The position numbers were made by a program, and so were the translations under genes. From an uncultured Lachnospiraceae bacterium (lineage in GTDB: Bacteria; Bacillota; Clostridia; Lachnospirales; Lachnospiraceae), in the NCBI GenBank assembly GCA_934294885.1, contig CAKRAK010000004.1:47357-111356 (forward strand): 64,000 nucleotides of DNA, written 5' to 3'. Each line of letters starts with the position of its first letter. Position 1 is the first letter of the stretch. This document shows positions 26,819 through 35,905 of the stretch, in pieces. The notes under the pieces are model-generated. The model worked only from the letters and a program-made list of their open reading frames with translations. It was not told where the DNA came from and searched no databases.

Positions 26819-26921
26819 AATCGCTTACTTTCCTTACACATAACGATACCTAACGAAGCAGCACCGACGCTTTCCTTCGTTAAATACCGGAATGCTTTAA
26901 AAATCTGCTTATGTACAATTT
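26819..26921 (-). repeat. Dispersed palindromic element, decayed copy C
   Basis: Read on the minus strand, AAGCAGATTTTTAAAGC, then CCGGTATTTAACGA, GTTAGGTATCG and GGAAAGTAAGCG follow the order and spacing of the core of copies A, B and D. Many substitutions are present. The outer arms are largely lost; only a TTGTACAT-like trace remains. Confidence 0.6.
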
Positions 26922-26944
26922 CCTTCATTATATCCAATTCATAT

Positions 26945-28150
26945 TTAATTGAAAAGAAGGATTTTTTCTTCAAACTCATCCAACATTCGCTCTTTTTCCG
27001 TTTCCTGAGCGATTACCGTTTCCAATTTTTCCACATATTTCGGAGATAAAAAGGCTTTATTGGTATTATAATAACTGTTTGCTATTTTCCAGAACTTTTC
27101 CGGATAAGAAAACAGAATATAAATATATTTAAAATCCTCTTTTGTAAGAGGAATAAAATTCATATAGCTTTGAAACATCATTTCCAGCATGGAAAAATCA
27201 AAGGAATTTTTCTCCATTGCCTTTCTGGCAAACTGATACAGGTCCTGTAATTGATTCCCCCTGAAAAATCGTTCAAAATGAACGAGGGCATCCCTCTCCT
27301 CTCCTAATATTACATTGTGCTGATTAAAGGTTCCGTGGCAGATTCCGTAATGCTGATACGGTCCCGGTATCCCGGGGTTTCCCTCTCCAAAGGATATATT
27401 TTTTATCAACCGGCTGCTTTCCGTTCCTTTGTCGTAGAACTGACGATATACCTTTAAAAATGTAGTCTCAAACGCATTCTTTCTTTTTACCGTACAAATG
27501 AATTTTCTGATTTTTTTAATCTCCTGATTATGCCGGTTAAACAGTGTTTCCACACTTCTTATCCGTCGAAGGTCTCTCTCTTCGGATTTTTTCCCCGGTA
27601 CCGAAGCCGGCTTATGATTTTCTTCTCCACCCATAAGGTTTTCCAAGGCTTCCTCACTTATCTCATAAAGGCTGGACAGTTTTTCCAATTCCTCTCCATT
27701 TTCAATCGCAAGACGGATCTCGTCAATTCTTTTCTGCTCCCGTTCCTCTAAGTGACAATCCCAGGCTGTATTAAAATCCGTAAGAACCTGTTGTCCCAAA
27801 AGATGAAACCGGGCAAGAAGGCTGATTGCTCTGCATATATCCCCTTCAGAATGCATATCACATTCCCGGCCTTCAAAATGAACCTTCATCACATAAGGCT
27901 GTCGATATTTATCCCAGGTCAATAATTGTCCCTCCCTGTTCAAAATAAATCCATCCACATAATCACAACCGTGCTCTGCCAATGTATGCTTTAACACATA
28001 TTCCTGCTCCAGCCTCGTAACATTTCCCCTAAAGGGTTCTAAAATCCTCATACCACCGGAGGTACTCAATATCGTAGCTCCACGACCTTTTTTAGAAGAC
28101 AGGATTTCCATATCATATTGTTCGTATACTTCCGCAAGTTTTTCTGACAT
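26945..28150 (-). CDS. CotS-family spore coat protein (kinase-like fold)
   Basis: 401 residues. It opens with a short beta-rich segment (ILSTSGGMRILEPF, then LEQEYVLKHTLAEHG) and has QPYVMKVHFEGRECD, SLLARFHLLGQ and GICHGTFNQHNVIL. This is the order of the CotS/YutH branch of the aminoglycoside-phosphotransferase fold: the ATP lobe, then a catalytic-loop equivalent with HGTFNQHN in place of HGDxxxxN. The catalytic Asp is replaced by Thr, so it may be a structural pseudo-kinase. Association with spores is from family knowledge. Confidence 0.75.
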   Translation of the reverse strand: MSEKLAEVYEQYDMEILSSKKGRGATILSTSGGMRILEPFRGNVTRLEQEYVLKHTLAEHGCDYVDGFILNREGQLLTWDKYRQPYVMKVHFEGRECDMHSEGDICRAISLLARFHLLGQQVLTDFNTAWDCHLEEREQKRIDEIRLAIENGEELEKLSSLYEISEEALENLMGGEENHKPASVPGKKSEERDLRRIRSVETLFNRHNQEIKKIRKFICTVKRKNAFETTFLKVYRQFYDKGTESSRLIKNISFGEGNPGIPGPYQHYGICHGTFNQHNVILGEERDALVHFERFFRGNQLQDLYQFARKAMEKNSFDFSMLEMMFQSYMNFIPLTKEDFKYIYILFSYPEKFWKIANSYYNTNKAFLSPKYVEKLETVIAQETEKERMLDEFEEKILLFN

Positions 28151-28203
28151 AATAATTCCCCTCCTTTACCCTTCATCTTATGAGGGGGGAGGGGAAAATA
28201 TCA

Positions 28204-29565
28204 CTACCGATTTAATTTGTCCGCAGTCAATTTTACAAGAGTCTCCTTATCGTTCCATTCCGGATGCTCCAGCACACACTCCAACAGATAAGATAACATG
28301 ATTCCCAAATCCTTTCCCGGTTTCATACCAAGGGAAATCAAATCCTTTCCGGTCACTGCCAGATCCTTTACATGAATACATTGGTTTTCTTCAAGGATTG
28401 TTTTGTAATATCCCGTTAACACTTCCAGATTATGGAGCTTACTCTCTCTCATATATTCACTTTGAGCCAGAATGTCCGCTCTTTTTATATCCACATAGGA
28501 TTCAAACAGATCCATGCCCATTTTATTCAAGGCCCGCCGAAAGGTTGCGATTTTCGGAACCTGACCCATACCATAATCGTGCCAGTAAACCAATCGGACA
28601 ACCTTATGAAGGGTATCATTATCAAACTTCAAACGTTTCAAAACCTGTCTTGCAATTTTTTCTCCCTCTTCATTATGTCCATAGAAATGGTCAATTCCAT
28701 CCTTGGTGGTCTTGCATACTGGTTTTGCCACATCGTGAAGCAGAGCCGCCCAACGCATACACTCCGTAGGCTTTACCTGTTCCATAACATGAAGGGTATG
28801 CACACCTACATTGTAGCAATGATGGGGATTATTCTGTTCTGTCTCCATCATACGGTCAAACTCCGGCAGAACAATCTTTGTGACACCTAATTCATAGGCC
28901 TGCAAAAGCTGTTCCGGATGCTTTGAAATCAACAGCTTCGTTAATTCTACATGAATCCGTTCCGCGCTGATATCCTTCAAAAATACCGCCTGATTTTGTA
29001 TGGCTTCCTTTGTCAGCGGATCAATGGAAAAGTCAAGCTGGGCTGCAAAACGGACGCCCCTTAATATCCGTAATGCATCCTCATCAAAACGTTCCTTCGG
29101 ATTACCAACACAACGGATTATCTTCTTCTCCAAATCCTTTATCCCGTCAAAATGGTCTATTATACCCTCTTTATCATTATATGCCATGGCATTGATGGTA
29201 AAGTCCCGGCGTTTCATATCCTCTATCAGACTGGCTGTAAAGGTAACCTGTTTGGGACGTCTGTGATCCTCGTATTTTCCGTCCACCCGGTAGGTTGTTA
29301 CTTCATAAGCCTCCAGACATCCTTCTTCCTGATTCTTCATAACAACCGTTACCGTTCCATGAGCAATTCCGGTATCCACAGTCCGCTTAAATAATGCCTT
29401 TACCTGCTCCGGTTTTGCCGAGGTGGTTATATCCCAGTCATCCGGCTTTTTTCCAAGGATCGCATCTCTTACACAGCCCCCTACAATATACGCTTCATAA
29501 CCGGCATCTTGCAAAACCCCGATAATTTTCGCTGCATTTTCCGGCATCTGTATTTTCATATCCAC
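28204..29565 (-). CDS. cca: CCA tRNA nucleotidyltransferase with HD domain
   Basis: 453 residues from a GTG at 29565 with GGAGGATGATCC upstream. The nucleotidyltransferase head has YIVGGCVRDAILGKKPDDWD (catalytic DxD-like acidic pair), followed by RRDFTINAMAYN and the RNA-binding FDEDALRILRGVRFAAQL. A C-terminal HD phosphohydrolase domain has HCYNVGVHTLHVME and WAALLHDVAKP. It adds or repairs the 3' CCA of tRNAs. This matters here because the tRNA-Lys gene in the window does not encode CCA. Confidence 0.95.
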   Translation of the reverse strand: MDMKIQMPENAAKIIGVLQDAGYEAYIVGGCVRDAILGKKPDDWDITTSAKPEQVKALFKRTVDTGIAHGTVTVVMKNQEEGCLEAYEVTTYRVDGKYEDHRRPKQVTFTASLIEDMKRRDFTINAMAYNDKEGIIDHFDGIKDLEKKIIRCVGNPKERFDEDALRILRGVRFAAQLDFSIDPLTKEAIQNQAVFLKDISAERIHVELTKLLISKHPEQLLQAYELGVTKIVLPEFDRMMETEQNNPHHCYNVGVHTLHVMEQVKPTECMRWAALLHDVAKPVCKTTKDGIDHFYGHNEEGEKIARQVLKRLKFDNDTLHKVVRLVYWHDYGMGQVPKIATFRRALNKMGMDLFESYVDIKRADILAQSEYMRESKLHNLEVLTGYYKTILEENQCIHVKDLAVTGKDLISLGMKPGKDLGIMLSYLLECVLEHPEWNDKETLVKLTADKLNR

Positions 29566-29596
29566 GGATCATCCTCCTCCCTTTCTTAATGTTTTA

Positions 29597-29810
29597 TAGG
29601 TATTGCTAAATGCCCGTAATCTATGTTGATTTTGTACAAAATTTAATAGGATATGTAAGCAGACTCTTGTAGCACACCGGTACTTAACGAGGAAAACGTT
29701 AGTGTATCCCAAGTTTAGTACCGCTGTGTGGGGATGAAGCGCAAGCGTGTCTGCGTTATATCTCTATTAAATTTTGTACAAATGAAAATAGAAAATTCGC
29801 AAATGCCTAT
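29597..29810 (+). repeat. Dispersed palindromic element, copy D (full length)
   Basis: About 214 bp in the 29566-29889 gap. Imperfect ends ATAGGTATTGCTAAATGC and, on the opposite strand, ATAGGCATTTGCGAAT are followed by perfect arms (ATTTTGTACAAAATTTAATAG at 29629-29649 against its complement at 29764-29784, shortened by one base). The core is CACCGGTACTTAACG...AAGTTTAGTACCGCTG, then GGATGAAGCGCAAGCGTGTC. Core identity to copy A is high over about 110 bp, despite lying 29 kb away and in the opposite orientation. Confidence 0.85.
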
Positions 29811-29826
29811 TAATATTTTTCCCTAC

Positions 29827-29876
29827 AGAAGAAAACTGTCCAGGCATACGCGGATAACCACATAATGTCTGGACAG
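29827..29876 (-). terminator. Terminator of proS
   Basis: On the minus strand CTGTCCAG and CTGGACAG, extended by ACAT/ATGC pairing, enclose a long loop and are followed by TTTTCTTCT, just beyond the proS stop. Confidence 0.75.
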
Positions 29877-29889
29877 TAAATCAATCATT

Positions 29890-31323
29890 TTAGTATGCTC
29901 TGCCAAAGTAAACCATTTTCTTAGCCGGCTTTCCACAATGTACACATACATCTGAAAGCTGTTCCTGTTCAAACGGCATACAACGGGTAGATGCTGCAGT
30001 CTCTTCTTTAATCGCCTCTTCACATGCAGTTTCACCACACCACATTGCCTTGATGAATCCCTGCTTATGCTGAATAATATCTGTAAACTCATCCCAATTC
30101 TTTGCTACATGAGTGTTCTCTTCCCGATGCTTTAATGCCTTTTGGAATAAATTATTCTGAATGTCTTCCAACAGTTCTTCAACCTTAGCATCCAATTCAT
30201 CGATTGAAACTTCTATCTTCTCTCCGGTATCACGTCGAACCAGCATACATTTATTTGCCTCAATGTCTCTTGGTCCAATCTCCACACGAAGCGGAATTCC
30301 TCTCATCTCAGACTCAGCAAACTTCCATCCCGGATTCTTATCGGAATCATCTACTTTCACACGATAAGCGGACAACATTTCTTTTAACTCCGCTGCTTTT
30401 TCCAATACCCCTGCTTTCTTCTGCATAACCGGAACGATCATAACTTGTGTAGGAGCAATTCTCGGAGGTAATACCAGTCCGTTATTATCACCATGTACCA
30501 TGATAACCGCACCAATTAATCTGGTTGTCACTCCCCATGAAGTCTGATGTACATATTCTAATTTGTTATCCTTGCTTGTATATTGAATTCCAAATGCTTT
30601 TGCAAATCCATCACCGAAATTATGACTGGTACCGGACTGTAAAGCCTTACCATCATGCATTAATGCTTCAATGGTATAGGTGGCTTCCGCACCCGCAAAT
30701 TTTTCTTTCTCAGTCTTCTGACCCTTGATAACAGGCATTGCTAACACCTGCTCACAAAAATCAGCATATAAATTCAGCATCTGGATGGTTCTTTCTTCTG
30801 CTTCCTCAGCTGTTGCATGAGCAGTATGACCTTCCTGCCATAAAAATTCTCTGGAACGAAGGAACGGTCTTGTTTCCTTCTCCCAACGAACAACCGAGCA
30901 CCACTGATTATATACTCTTGGTAAATCTCTGTATGATTCAATATCATTTTTATAAAAATCACAAAACAATGTCTCAGAAGTAGGACGTACACACAGACGT
31001 TCCTGTAACGGATTCAAACCGCCATGGGTTACCCATGCTACTTCCGGAGCAAAACCCTCTACATGATCTTTTTCTTTTTCCAACAGACTTTCCGGAATAA
31101 AGATTGGAAGATATACATTCTCCACACCTGTCGTTTTAAAACGATCATCCAGCTCCTTTTGGATTCTTTCCCATATTGCATATCCCGCAGGTTTAAGTAC
31201 CATACATCCCTTAACACTTGTATAATCAATTAAATCCGCCTTTAACACAACGTCTGTATACCATTGTGCAAAATCATCTTCCATAGATGTAATCTGTTCT
31301 ACTAATTTTTTGTCCTTTGCCAT
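29890..31323 (-). CDS. proS: Prolyl-tRNA synthetase, archaeal/eukaryotic type
   Basis: 477 residues, the short ProRS form lacking the editing insertion of E. coli-type ProRS. Class II motifs are visible: motif 2 in YNQWCSVVRWEKETRPFLRS followed by EFLWQEGHTAH, and motif 3 in VHGDNNGLVLPPRIAP. A C-terminal zinc-type region has CGETAC and CVHCGKPA, ending in the conserved aromatic tail (KMVYFGRAY). It charges tRNA-Pro. It has its own terminator; no T-box was seen in the short upstream gap. Confidence 0.96.
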   Translation of the reverse strand: MAKDKKLVEQITSMEDDFAQWYTDVVLKADLIDYTSVKGCMVLKPAGYAIWERIQKELDDRFKTTGVENVYLPIFIPESLLEKEKDHVEGFAPEVAWVTHGGLNPLQERLCVRPTSETLFCDFYKNDIESYRDLPRVYNQWCSVVRWEKETRPFLRSREFLWQEGHTAHATAEEAEERTIQMLNLYADFCEQVLAMPVIKGQKTEKEKFAGAEATYTIEALMHDGKALQSGTSHNFGDGFAKAFGIQYTSKDNKLEYVHQTSWGVTTRLIGAVIMVHGDNNGLVLPPRIAPTQVMIVPVMQKKAGVLEKAAELKEMLSAYRVKVDDSDKNPGWKFAESEMRGIPLRVEIGPRDIEANKCMLVRRDTGEKIEVSIDELDAKVEELLEDIQNNLFQKALKHREENTHVAKNWDEFTDIIQHKQGFIKAMWCGETACEEAIKEETAASTRCMPFEQEQLSDVCVHCGKPAKKMVYFGRAY

Positions 31324-31400
31324 TTTTTTCTCCTAACCATACTTTCATTCAAAGTCACTCACTGCTACATTATATATGGAATACTTTTTCTTTGCAAGTT

Positions 31401-32102
31401 CTAGAATTCATCTAATTCAATCACATCAAAGGCGTCCCCCTCCGGTTCACATTTGAATACCATATGTTCACCGGTTTCCGGATGTTCAAATTCCAATCTT
31501 GTAGCAAAAAGAGCAATCTGCTGATACTTCTTTTTTGTTTTTTGAAAAGCTGGATTATATTTTGTATCACCGTAAATGCCTGCTCCCCTGCTTGCTAACT
31601 GAACCCGGATCTGATGATGTCTTCCGGTTAACAGTTCAATCAACAGATAAGACAAAACTCCCTGATCCGTCTCAAATACATCTAATACCTCATAAGACAG
31701 TGCCGCATATTTTGCACCTTTTGTACCTTTTTTTACAACCCTTGTTGTATTGGTTTTACCGTCCTTTAACAGATAATCCTCCAGTTCCCCCATCTCATCC
31801 GGCATCTGTCCCGTCACAACTGCCTGATAAAATTTTATCATACTTCCATCCTGTACCTGATCGGATAAGCTGGCTGCAGCCTTTTGATTTTTGGCAAACA
31901 CCATAATTCCGCCTACCGGTCGGTCCAACCGGTGTATCAGCGCAAGATAAGGCTCTTCCTCCAACTCCCCTTCCTCAAATATGTGATGCTTCAGATAGGA
32001 TAACACATCGGTATCCCTGCTTTTATCTCCCTGTGCCGGCACCCCATAAGGCTTAACACATACAATGATGTCGGAATCTTCATATAAAATTTCTATTTTC
32101 AT
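31401..32102 (-). CDS. RluA-family pseudouridine synthase
   Basis: 233 residues. The start MKIEILYEDSDIIVCVKPYG is the usual opening of the catalytic domain, without an N-terminal S4 domain. The active-site motif is LIHRLDRPVGGIMVFAKN (catalytic Asp in HRLDR), followed by ELLTGRHHQIRVQLA and GDTKYN. It isomerises uridines in rRNA or tRNA; the position modified cannot be told. Codon use is normal for the window. Confidence 0.92.
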   Translation of the reverse strand: MKIEILYEDSDIIVCVKPYGVPAQGDKSRDTDVLSYLKHHIFEEGELEEEPYLALIHRLDRPVGGIMVFAKNQKAAASLSDQVQDGSMIKFYQAVVTGQMPDEMGELEDYLLKDGKTNTTRVVKKGTKGAKYAALSYEVLDVFETDQGVLSYLLIELLTGRHHQIRVQLASRGAGIYGDTKYNPAFQKTKKKYQQIALFATRLEFEHPETGEHMVFKCEPEGDAFDVIELDEF

Positions 32103-32157
32103 AGCACACCTGCCTTACTTTTTAATATGGTAATGCTAATATGATTTTTCCAATCTG

Positions 32158-32874
32158 TCAATCCGTATGTACTCCCATAAACCGGTATCCCACACCCCAG
32201 ACGGTTTCCAAATATTGAGGATTGTCCATATCCTCTTCTATTTTCTCCCGGATTCTTTTAATATGAACCGCCACAGTGTTACTGTAGGGCTGATCATATT
32301 CACTGTTTTTCCATATCAACTGATAAATTTCTTCCTTGGGAACAACCCGGTTACAGTTTTGAGCAAGAAATAACAAAATGTCAAATTCCTTTCCCCGCAA
32401 TGTAACAAGCTGATTGTTCACATATACTTTTCGTTCAAATGTATTGATCATTAATCCCTTTATCTGAATGATTCCCGAATCCTTTGTCAGTCTCCTGTAA
32501 CATTCAATATGCGCCTTGATGCGAACAATCAGTTCTGTTTTTAAGTACGGACTTACCAGATAATCATTGGCTCCGGACTGAAAGATTTTTATTTTTTCCC
32601 ATTCCTCCCCATTCCCGGATAATACAATAATCGGTTTGTTTGTCATTCCTCGTAGCTTTTTACATACCTTGGAATATAAAGTAATCTCATCTCCTTCAAT
32701 CAGAATCATCTGCACCATCTGAAATGTAAATTTCATTTTATCGATTCGAAGCAGCTTGTCACTTCCATATCCTTCAATGCTCCCCTCTAATATCTCATAG
32801 CCTCCCAGTTCCAGATAATCTTTCGTTCTTTCGCTGCAATTATTATCCTGATGAAGTAATAAAATGCGTTCCAT
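32158..32874 (-). CDS. OmpR-type response regulator with degenerate receiver domain
   Basis: 238 residues from the ATG at 32874, which follows GGGGGAAGAC; a longer frame to 32982 runs back through the murA terminator. The C-terminal winged-helix DNA-binding domain is complete (LVTLRGKEFDILLFLAQN, then VAVHIKRIREKIE and VWGVGYRF). In the receiver domain the acidic pair is HQ, the phosphoacceptor position reads LIE (Glu at about 60), and the conserved Lys of the KPF motif is Ser (VSPY). It may act independently of phosphorylation. No histidine kinase gene is adjacent. Confidence 0.85.
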   Translation of the reverse strand: MERILLLHQDNNCSERTKDYLELGGYEILEGSIEGYGSDKLLRIDKMKFTFQMVQMILIEGDEITLYSKVCKKLRGMTNKPIIVLSGNGEEWEKIKIFQSGANDYLVSPYLKTELIVRIKAHIECYRRLTKDSGIIQIKGLMINTFERKVYVNNQLVTLRGKEFDILLFLAQNCNRVVPKEEIYQLIWKNSEYDQPYSNTVAVHIKRIREKIEEDMDNPQYLETVWGVGYRFMGVHTD

Positions 32875-32887
32875 ATGTCTTCCCCCA

Positions 32888-32925
32888 TAAAAAAATGCTG
32901 TCATCCATTGGATGATAGCATTTTT
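32888..32925 (-). terminator. Terminator of murA
   Basis: ATGCTATCATCC pairs with GGATGACAGCAT (one mismatch) on the minus strand and is followed by a run of seven Ts. It lies between murA and the response regulator. Confidence 0.85.
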
Positions 32926-33000
32926 AAAATTATCATGTAAAACTCTTCTTACAGGATACATTCTTGTGTCAGTTGAAAACACAAGCTTCTTTCATTCACA

Positions 33001-34302
33001 TTATACAGCTTTTAACTTGAATTTCTGGATATCTTTGTCAGTTTCTACTATCGCGATCTGACCCCCTAAATTCCGAAGCTTCTCGTCAAAATCCTCATAT
33101 CCACGTTGTATATACTTGATATCTTCTACAACCGTAAATCCGTCTGCTGCTAATCCGGCAATCACAAGTGCTGCGCCGGCACGCAGATCCGGTGCAACCA
33201 CATTGGCACCAACATAATGATCCACACCATCAATAATGGCGGTATTGCCTTCCACCTTAATATGTCCACCCATACGGAATAATTCGTCTACATACTTAAA
33301 ACGATTTTCAAATATACTCTCGGTAATCACCGATGTTCCTTCTGACAAAGCCAGTACCACTGCCATCTGTGGCTGCATATCCGTAGGAAATCCCGGATAC
33401 GGTAATGTCTTAATATTCGTAGGACGCAGTCTGTGATTGCTGACAACCCGAACTGCATCATCATATTCCATTACAACGGCACCAATCTCTTTCAGCTTAG
33501 AAGAAATCGCCTCCAAATGCTTTGGAATTACGTTCTTAATTGTAATATCACCCTTCGTAGCTGCTGCTGCCACCATAAAGGTTCCTGCCTCAATCTGATC
33601 CGGAATAATAGAATATTCGGTTCCCTTTAGCTTATCCACACCACTGATTCGGATCACATCCGTTCCGGCACCTCTGATATTGGCACCCATGCTGTTTAAG
33701 AAGTTGGCAACATCAACAATGTGCGGTTCCTTTGCCGCATTCTCAATAATGGTTTTTCCCTTTGCCAATACGGCTGCCATCATAACATTAATCGTCGCGC
33801 CAACAGAAACCACATCCATATAGATGTGCTCTCCCACTAATTCCTTTGCTTCTACATGTATCATACTGCTGTGAATATCTACCTCTGCACCTAATGCACG
33901 GAAACCTTTGATATGTAAATCAATCGGACGGCTTCCGATATCACAGCCACCCGGCAATGCCACACTGGATTTTTTGTATTTGCCAAGCATTGCTCCAAGC
34001 AAATAATATGATGCACGAATCTTACGGATAAATTCATCATCAACACAGTTATCTGCCAACGGGTTAATCGTACCACCACAAATTCTTACGGTATGTTCAT
34101 CTATATAATTGACTCTTGCTCCAATTCCCTGAATTGCCTGCAAAAGTACTCTCGTATCCCTTACATTCGGAACGTTCTCAACTACAACCTCTTCATCTGT
34201 CATAATTGCCGCAGCCAATATACCTAATGCTGCATTTTTTGCTCCTGCAATGGAAACCTCTCCAACTAAGGGATTGCCTCCTTTAACAATATACTGCTCC
34301 AT
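33001..34302 (-). CDS. murA: UDP-N-acetylglucosamine 1-carboxyvinyltransferase
   Basis: 433 residues, starting MEQYIVKGGNPLVGEVSIAG. This is the first committed step of peptidoglycan synthesis. The catalytic cysteine is in LPGGCDIGSRPIDLH (the fosfomycin target). GAKNAALGILAAAIM at the start and TDMQPQMAVVLALSEGTS near residue 300 are conserved EPT-fold segments. It is monocistronic with a terminator. Firmicutes often have two MurA paralogues; which one this is cannot be told. Confidence 0.96.
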   Translation of the reverse strand: MEQYIVKGGNPLVGEVSIAGAKNAALGILAAAIMTDEEVVVENVPNVRDTRVLLQAIQGIGARVNYIDEHTVRICGGTINPLADNCVDDEFIRKIRASYYLLGAMLGKYKKSSVALPGGCDIGSRPIDLHIKGFRALGAEVDIHSSMIHVEAKELVGEHIYMDVVSVGATINVMMAAVLAKGKTIIENAAKEPHIVDVANFLNSMGANIRGAGTDVIRISGVDKLKGTEYSIIPDQIEAGTFMVAAAATKGDITIKNVIPKHLEAISSKLKEIGAVVMEYDDAVRVVSNHRLRPTNIKTLPYPGFPTDMQPQMAVVLALSEGTSVITESIFENRFKYVDELFRMGGHIKVEGNTAIIDGVDHYVGANVVAPDLRAGAALVIAGLAADGFTVVEDIKYIQRGYEDFDEKLRNLGGQIAIVETDKDIQKFKLKAV

Positions 34303-34442
34303 AACTCACCTCATATAGGTTTGCCTAAACACTAGACATAATTGTTTTCATTATAGCATGATTATCCCATTTGTAAAGGATTTTATAGAAATTCAATGTT
34401 TTCGTAACATTTCTGTAACATATATATTCAATCAAATGCATG

Positions 34443-34490
34443 AAAAACGCATTTAACAATACTACATTCTGCACATTGTCAAATGCGTTT
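34443..34490 (-). terminator. Terminator of pyrB-pyrI
   Basis: AAACGCATTTGACAAT pairs with ATTGTTAAATGCGTTT (one mismatch) around a 14-nt loop, followed by a short T tract on the minus strand. Confidence 0.78.
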
Positions 34491-34522
34491 ATATATCCCA
34501 TATTCCTATAACCGGCAAATAT

Positions 34523-34960
34523 TTACCATTTTATAATCTCATTCTGATTCTCCGCCTCACAGTATACACAACGATAAATTCGTTTTTCAGAATCCGTAAG
34601 CTTAAATATCTGTTTGATTCCCTGTTCCGTTGTTGTAATACACCTTGGATTTTTACATTTTACAATATCTACAATCTTCTCCGGCAGACCTACCTTTTTC
34701 TTCTCAACCCGGATGCCATCCTTAATAATATTAATCGTTATATCCGGATCTACATATCCCAATACATCCAGATTAATATCATAATCCGGATGGTCAATTT
34801 TTAAAATATCCTTTTTTCCCATCCGATTGCTCTTTACATTTTTTATAATCGCAACAGAGCAGTCCAGCTTATCCAGTCTTAAATATTTGTACACAAGCAT
34901 AGCCTTTCCGGCTGTAATATGATCCAGTACAATTCCGTTTTGAATTCCGTCTATATTCAT
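34523..34960 (-). CDS. pyrI: Aspartate carbamoyltransferase regulatory subunit
   Basis: 145 residues from the ATG at 34960, which follows GGGAGGACAGAAT. The allosteric domain has NGIVLDHITAGKAMLVYKYL. The C-terminal zinc domain has four cysteines (CKNPRC and CVYC) that hold the interface with PyrB. Nucleotides binding PyrI tune the catalytic trimer, as in enterobacteria. It follows pyrB by 14 bp. Among Firmicutes, PyrI is common in clostridia and absent from bacilli. Confidence 0.95.
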   Translation of the reverse strand: MNIDGIQNGIVLDHITAGKAMLVYKYLRLDKLDCSVAIIKNVKSNRMGKKDILKIDHPDYDINLDVLGYVDPDITINIIKDGIRVEKKKVGLPEKIVDIVKCKNPRCITTTEQGIKQIFKLTDSEKRIYRCVYCEAENQNEIIKW

Positions 34961-34974
34961 ATTCTGTCCTCCCA

Positions 34975-35901
34975 TTAGCAAACCGGTTTTTCTAATCCCA
35001 GTAATGTCATAATCAGTGCCATTCTTACATATTTACCGTTCAGTGCCTGTCGGAAATATGCTGCTCTTTCGTCATCATCCACCTCAACTGCAATTTCATT
35101 TACACGAGGCAGCGGATGTAATATTCTTAGGCTGTCCTTTGCTTTTCGCAATTTTGGCAGATCCAGAATATAGGTATCCTTTAAACGGACATAATCAGCC
35201 TCATTGAAAAACCGCTCCCGCTGTACTCTTGTCATATATAAAACATCCAACTGATCTATAACCTCATCAATCGTGCGAACCTGAACATAATCAATTCCTT
35301 TTTGTTCAAAAACCTCTTCCTTGATATACTCCGGAATCTCCAGTTCCTCAGGAGATATCATAATAAAATGAATATTTTCATATCTGGACAATGCTTTAAT
35401 GAGAGAATGAACCGTTCGTCCAAATTTCAAATCTCCGCAAAAGCCGATTGTAAAATCATGAAGCTTACCAAGCTCGCGGCGAATGGTTAACAGATCTGTT
35501 AATGTCTGTGTCGGATGGTTATGACCACCATCACCGGCATTAATAATCGGCGAATCAGACTTCATGGATGCAAGCAGAGGTGCACCTTCTTTCGGATGAC
35601 GCATTGCAATAATATCCGCATAGCAGGATACAACCTTTACGGTATCCGCAACACTTTCTCCCTTTGTGGATGAGGAAGAATTCGCAGAAGAAAAACCAAG
35701 TACATTACCACCTAATTCCATCATAGCCGCTTCAAAGCTAAGTCTGGTTCTTGTACTTGGTTCAAAAAAAAGGGTTGCTAATTTTTTCCCTTTACATACC
35801 TCACTATACTGCTCTTTATGATCAATAATATCGTCTGCCAAATCCAGTATGTCATCAATCTCTTTTACACTCAGGTCCATCGGATCAATTAAATGTCTCA
35901 T
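34975..35901 (-). CDS. pyrB: Aspartate carbamoyltransferase catalytic subunit
   Basis: 308 residues from the ATG at 35901 (AAGGAGAG upstream); a frame opening at 36000 overlaps the gene before it. It forms carbamoyl-aspartate in pyrimidine synthesis. Carbamoyl-phosphate binding is FFEPSTRTRLSFEAAM; other conserved segments are HPKEGAPLL (landmark), GDGGHNHPTQTLTDLL and LHPLPRVNEI. With PyrI it should form the regulated dodecamer. No PyrR attenuator is visible upstream. Confidence 0.97.
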   Translation of the reverse strand: MRHLIDPMDLSVKEIDDILDLADDIIDHKEQYSEVCKGKKLATLFFEPSTRTRLSFEAAMMELGGNVLGFSSANSSSSTKGESVADTVKVVSCYADIIAMRHPKEGAPLLASMKSDSPIINAGDGGHNHPTQTLTDLLTIRRELGKLHDFTIGFCGDLKFGRTVHSLIKALSRYENIHFIMISPEELEIPEYIKEEVFEQKGIDYVQVRTIDEVIDQLDVLYMTRVQRERFFNEADYVRLKDTYILDLPKLRKAKDSLRILHPLPRVNEIAVEVDDDERAAYFRQALNGKYVRMALIMTLLGLEKPVC

Positions 35902-35905
35902 GATA

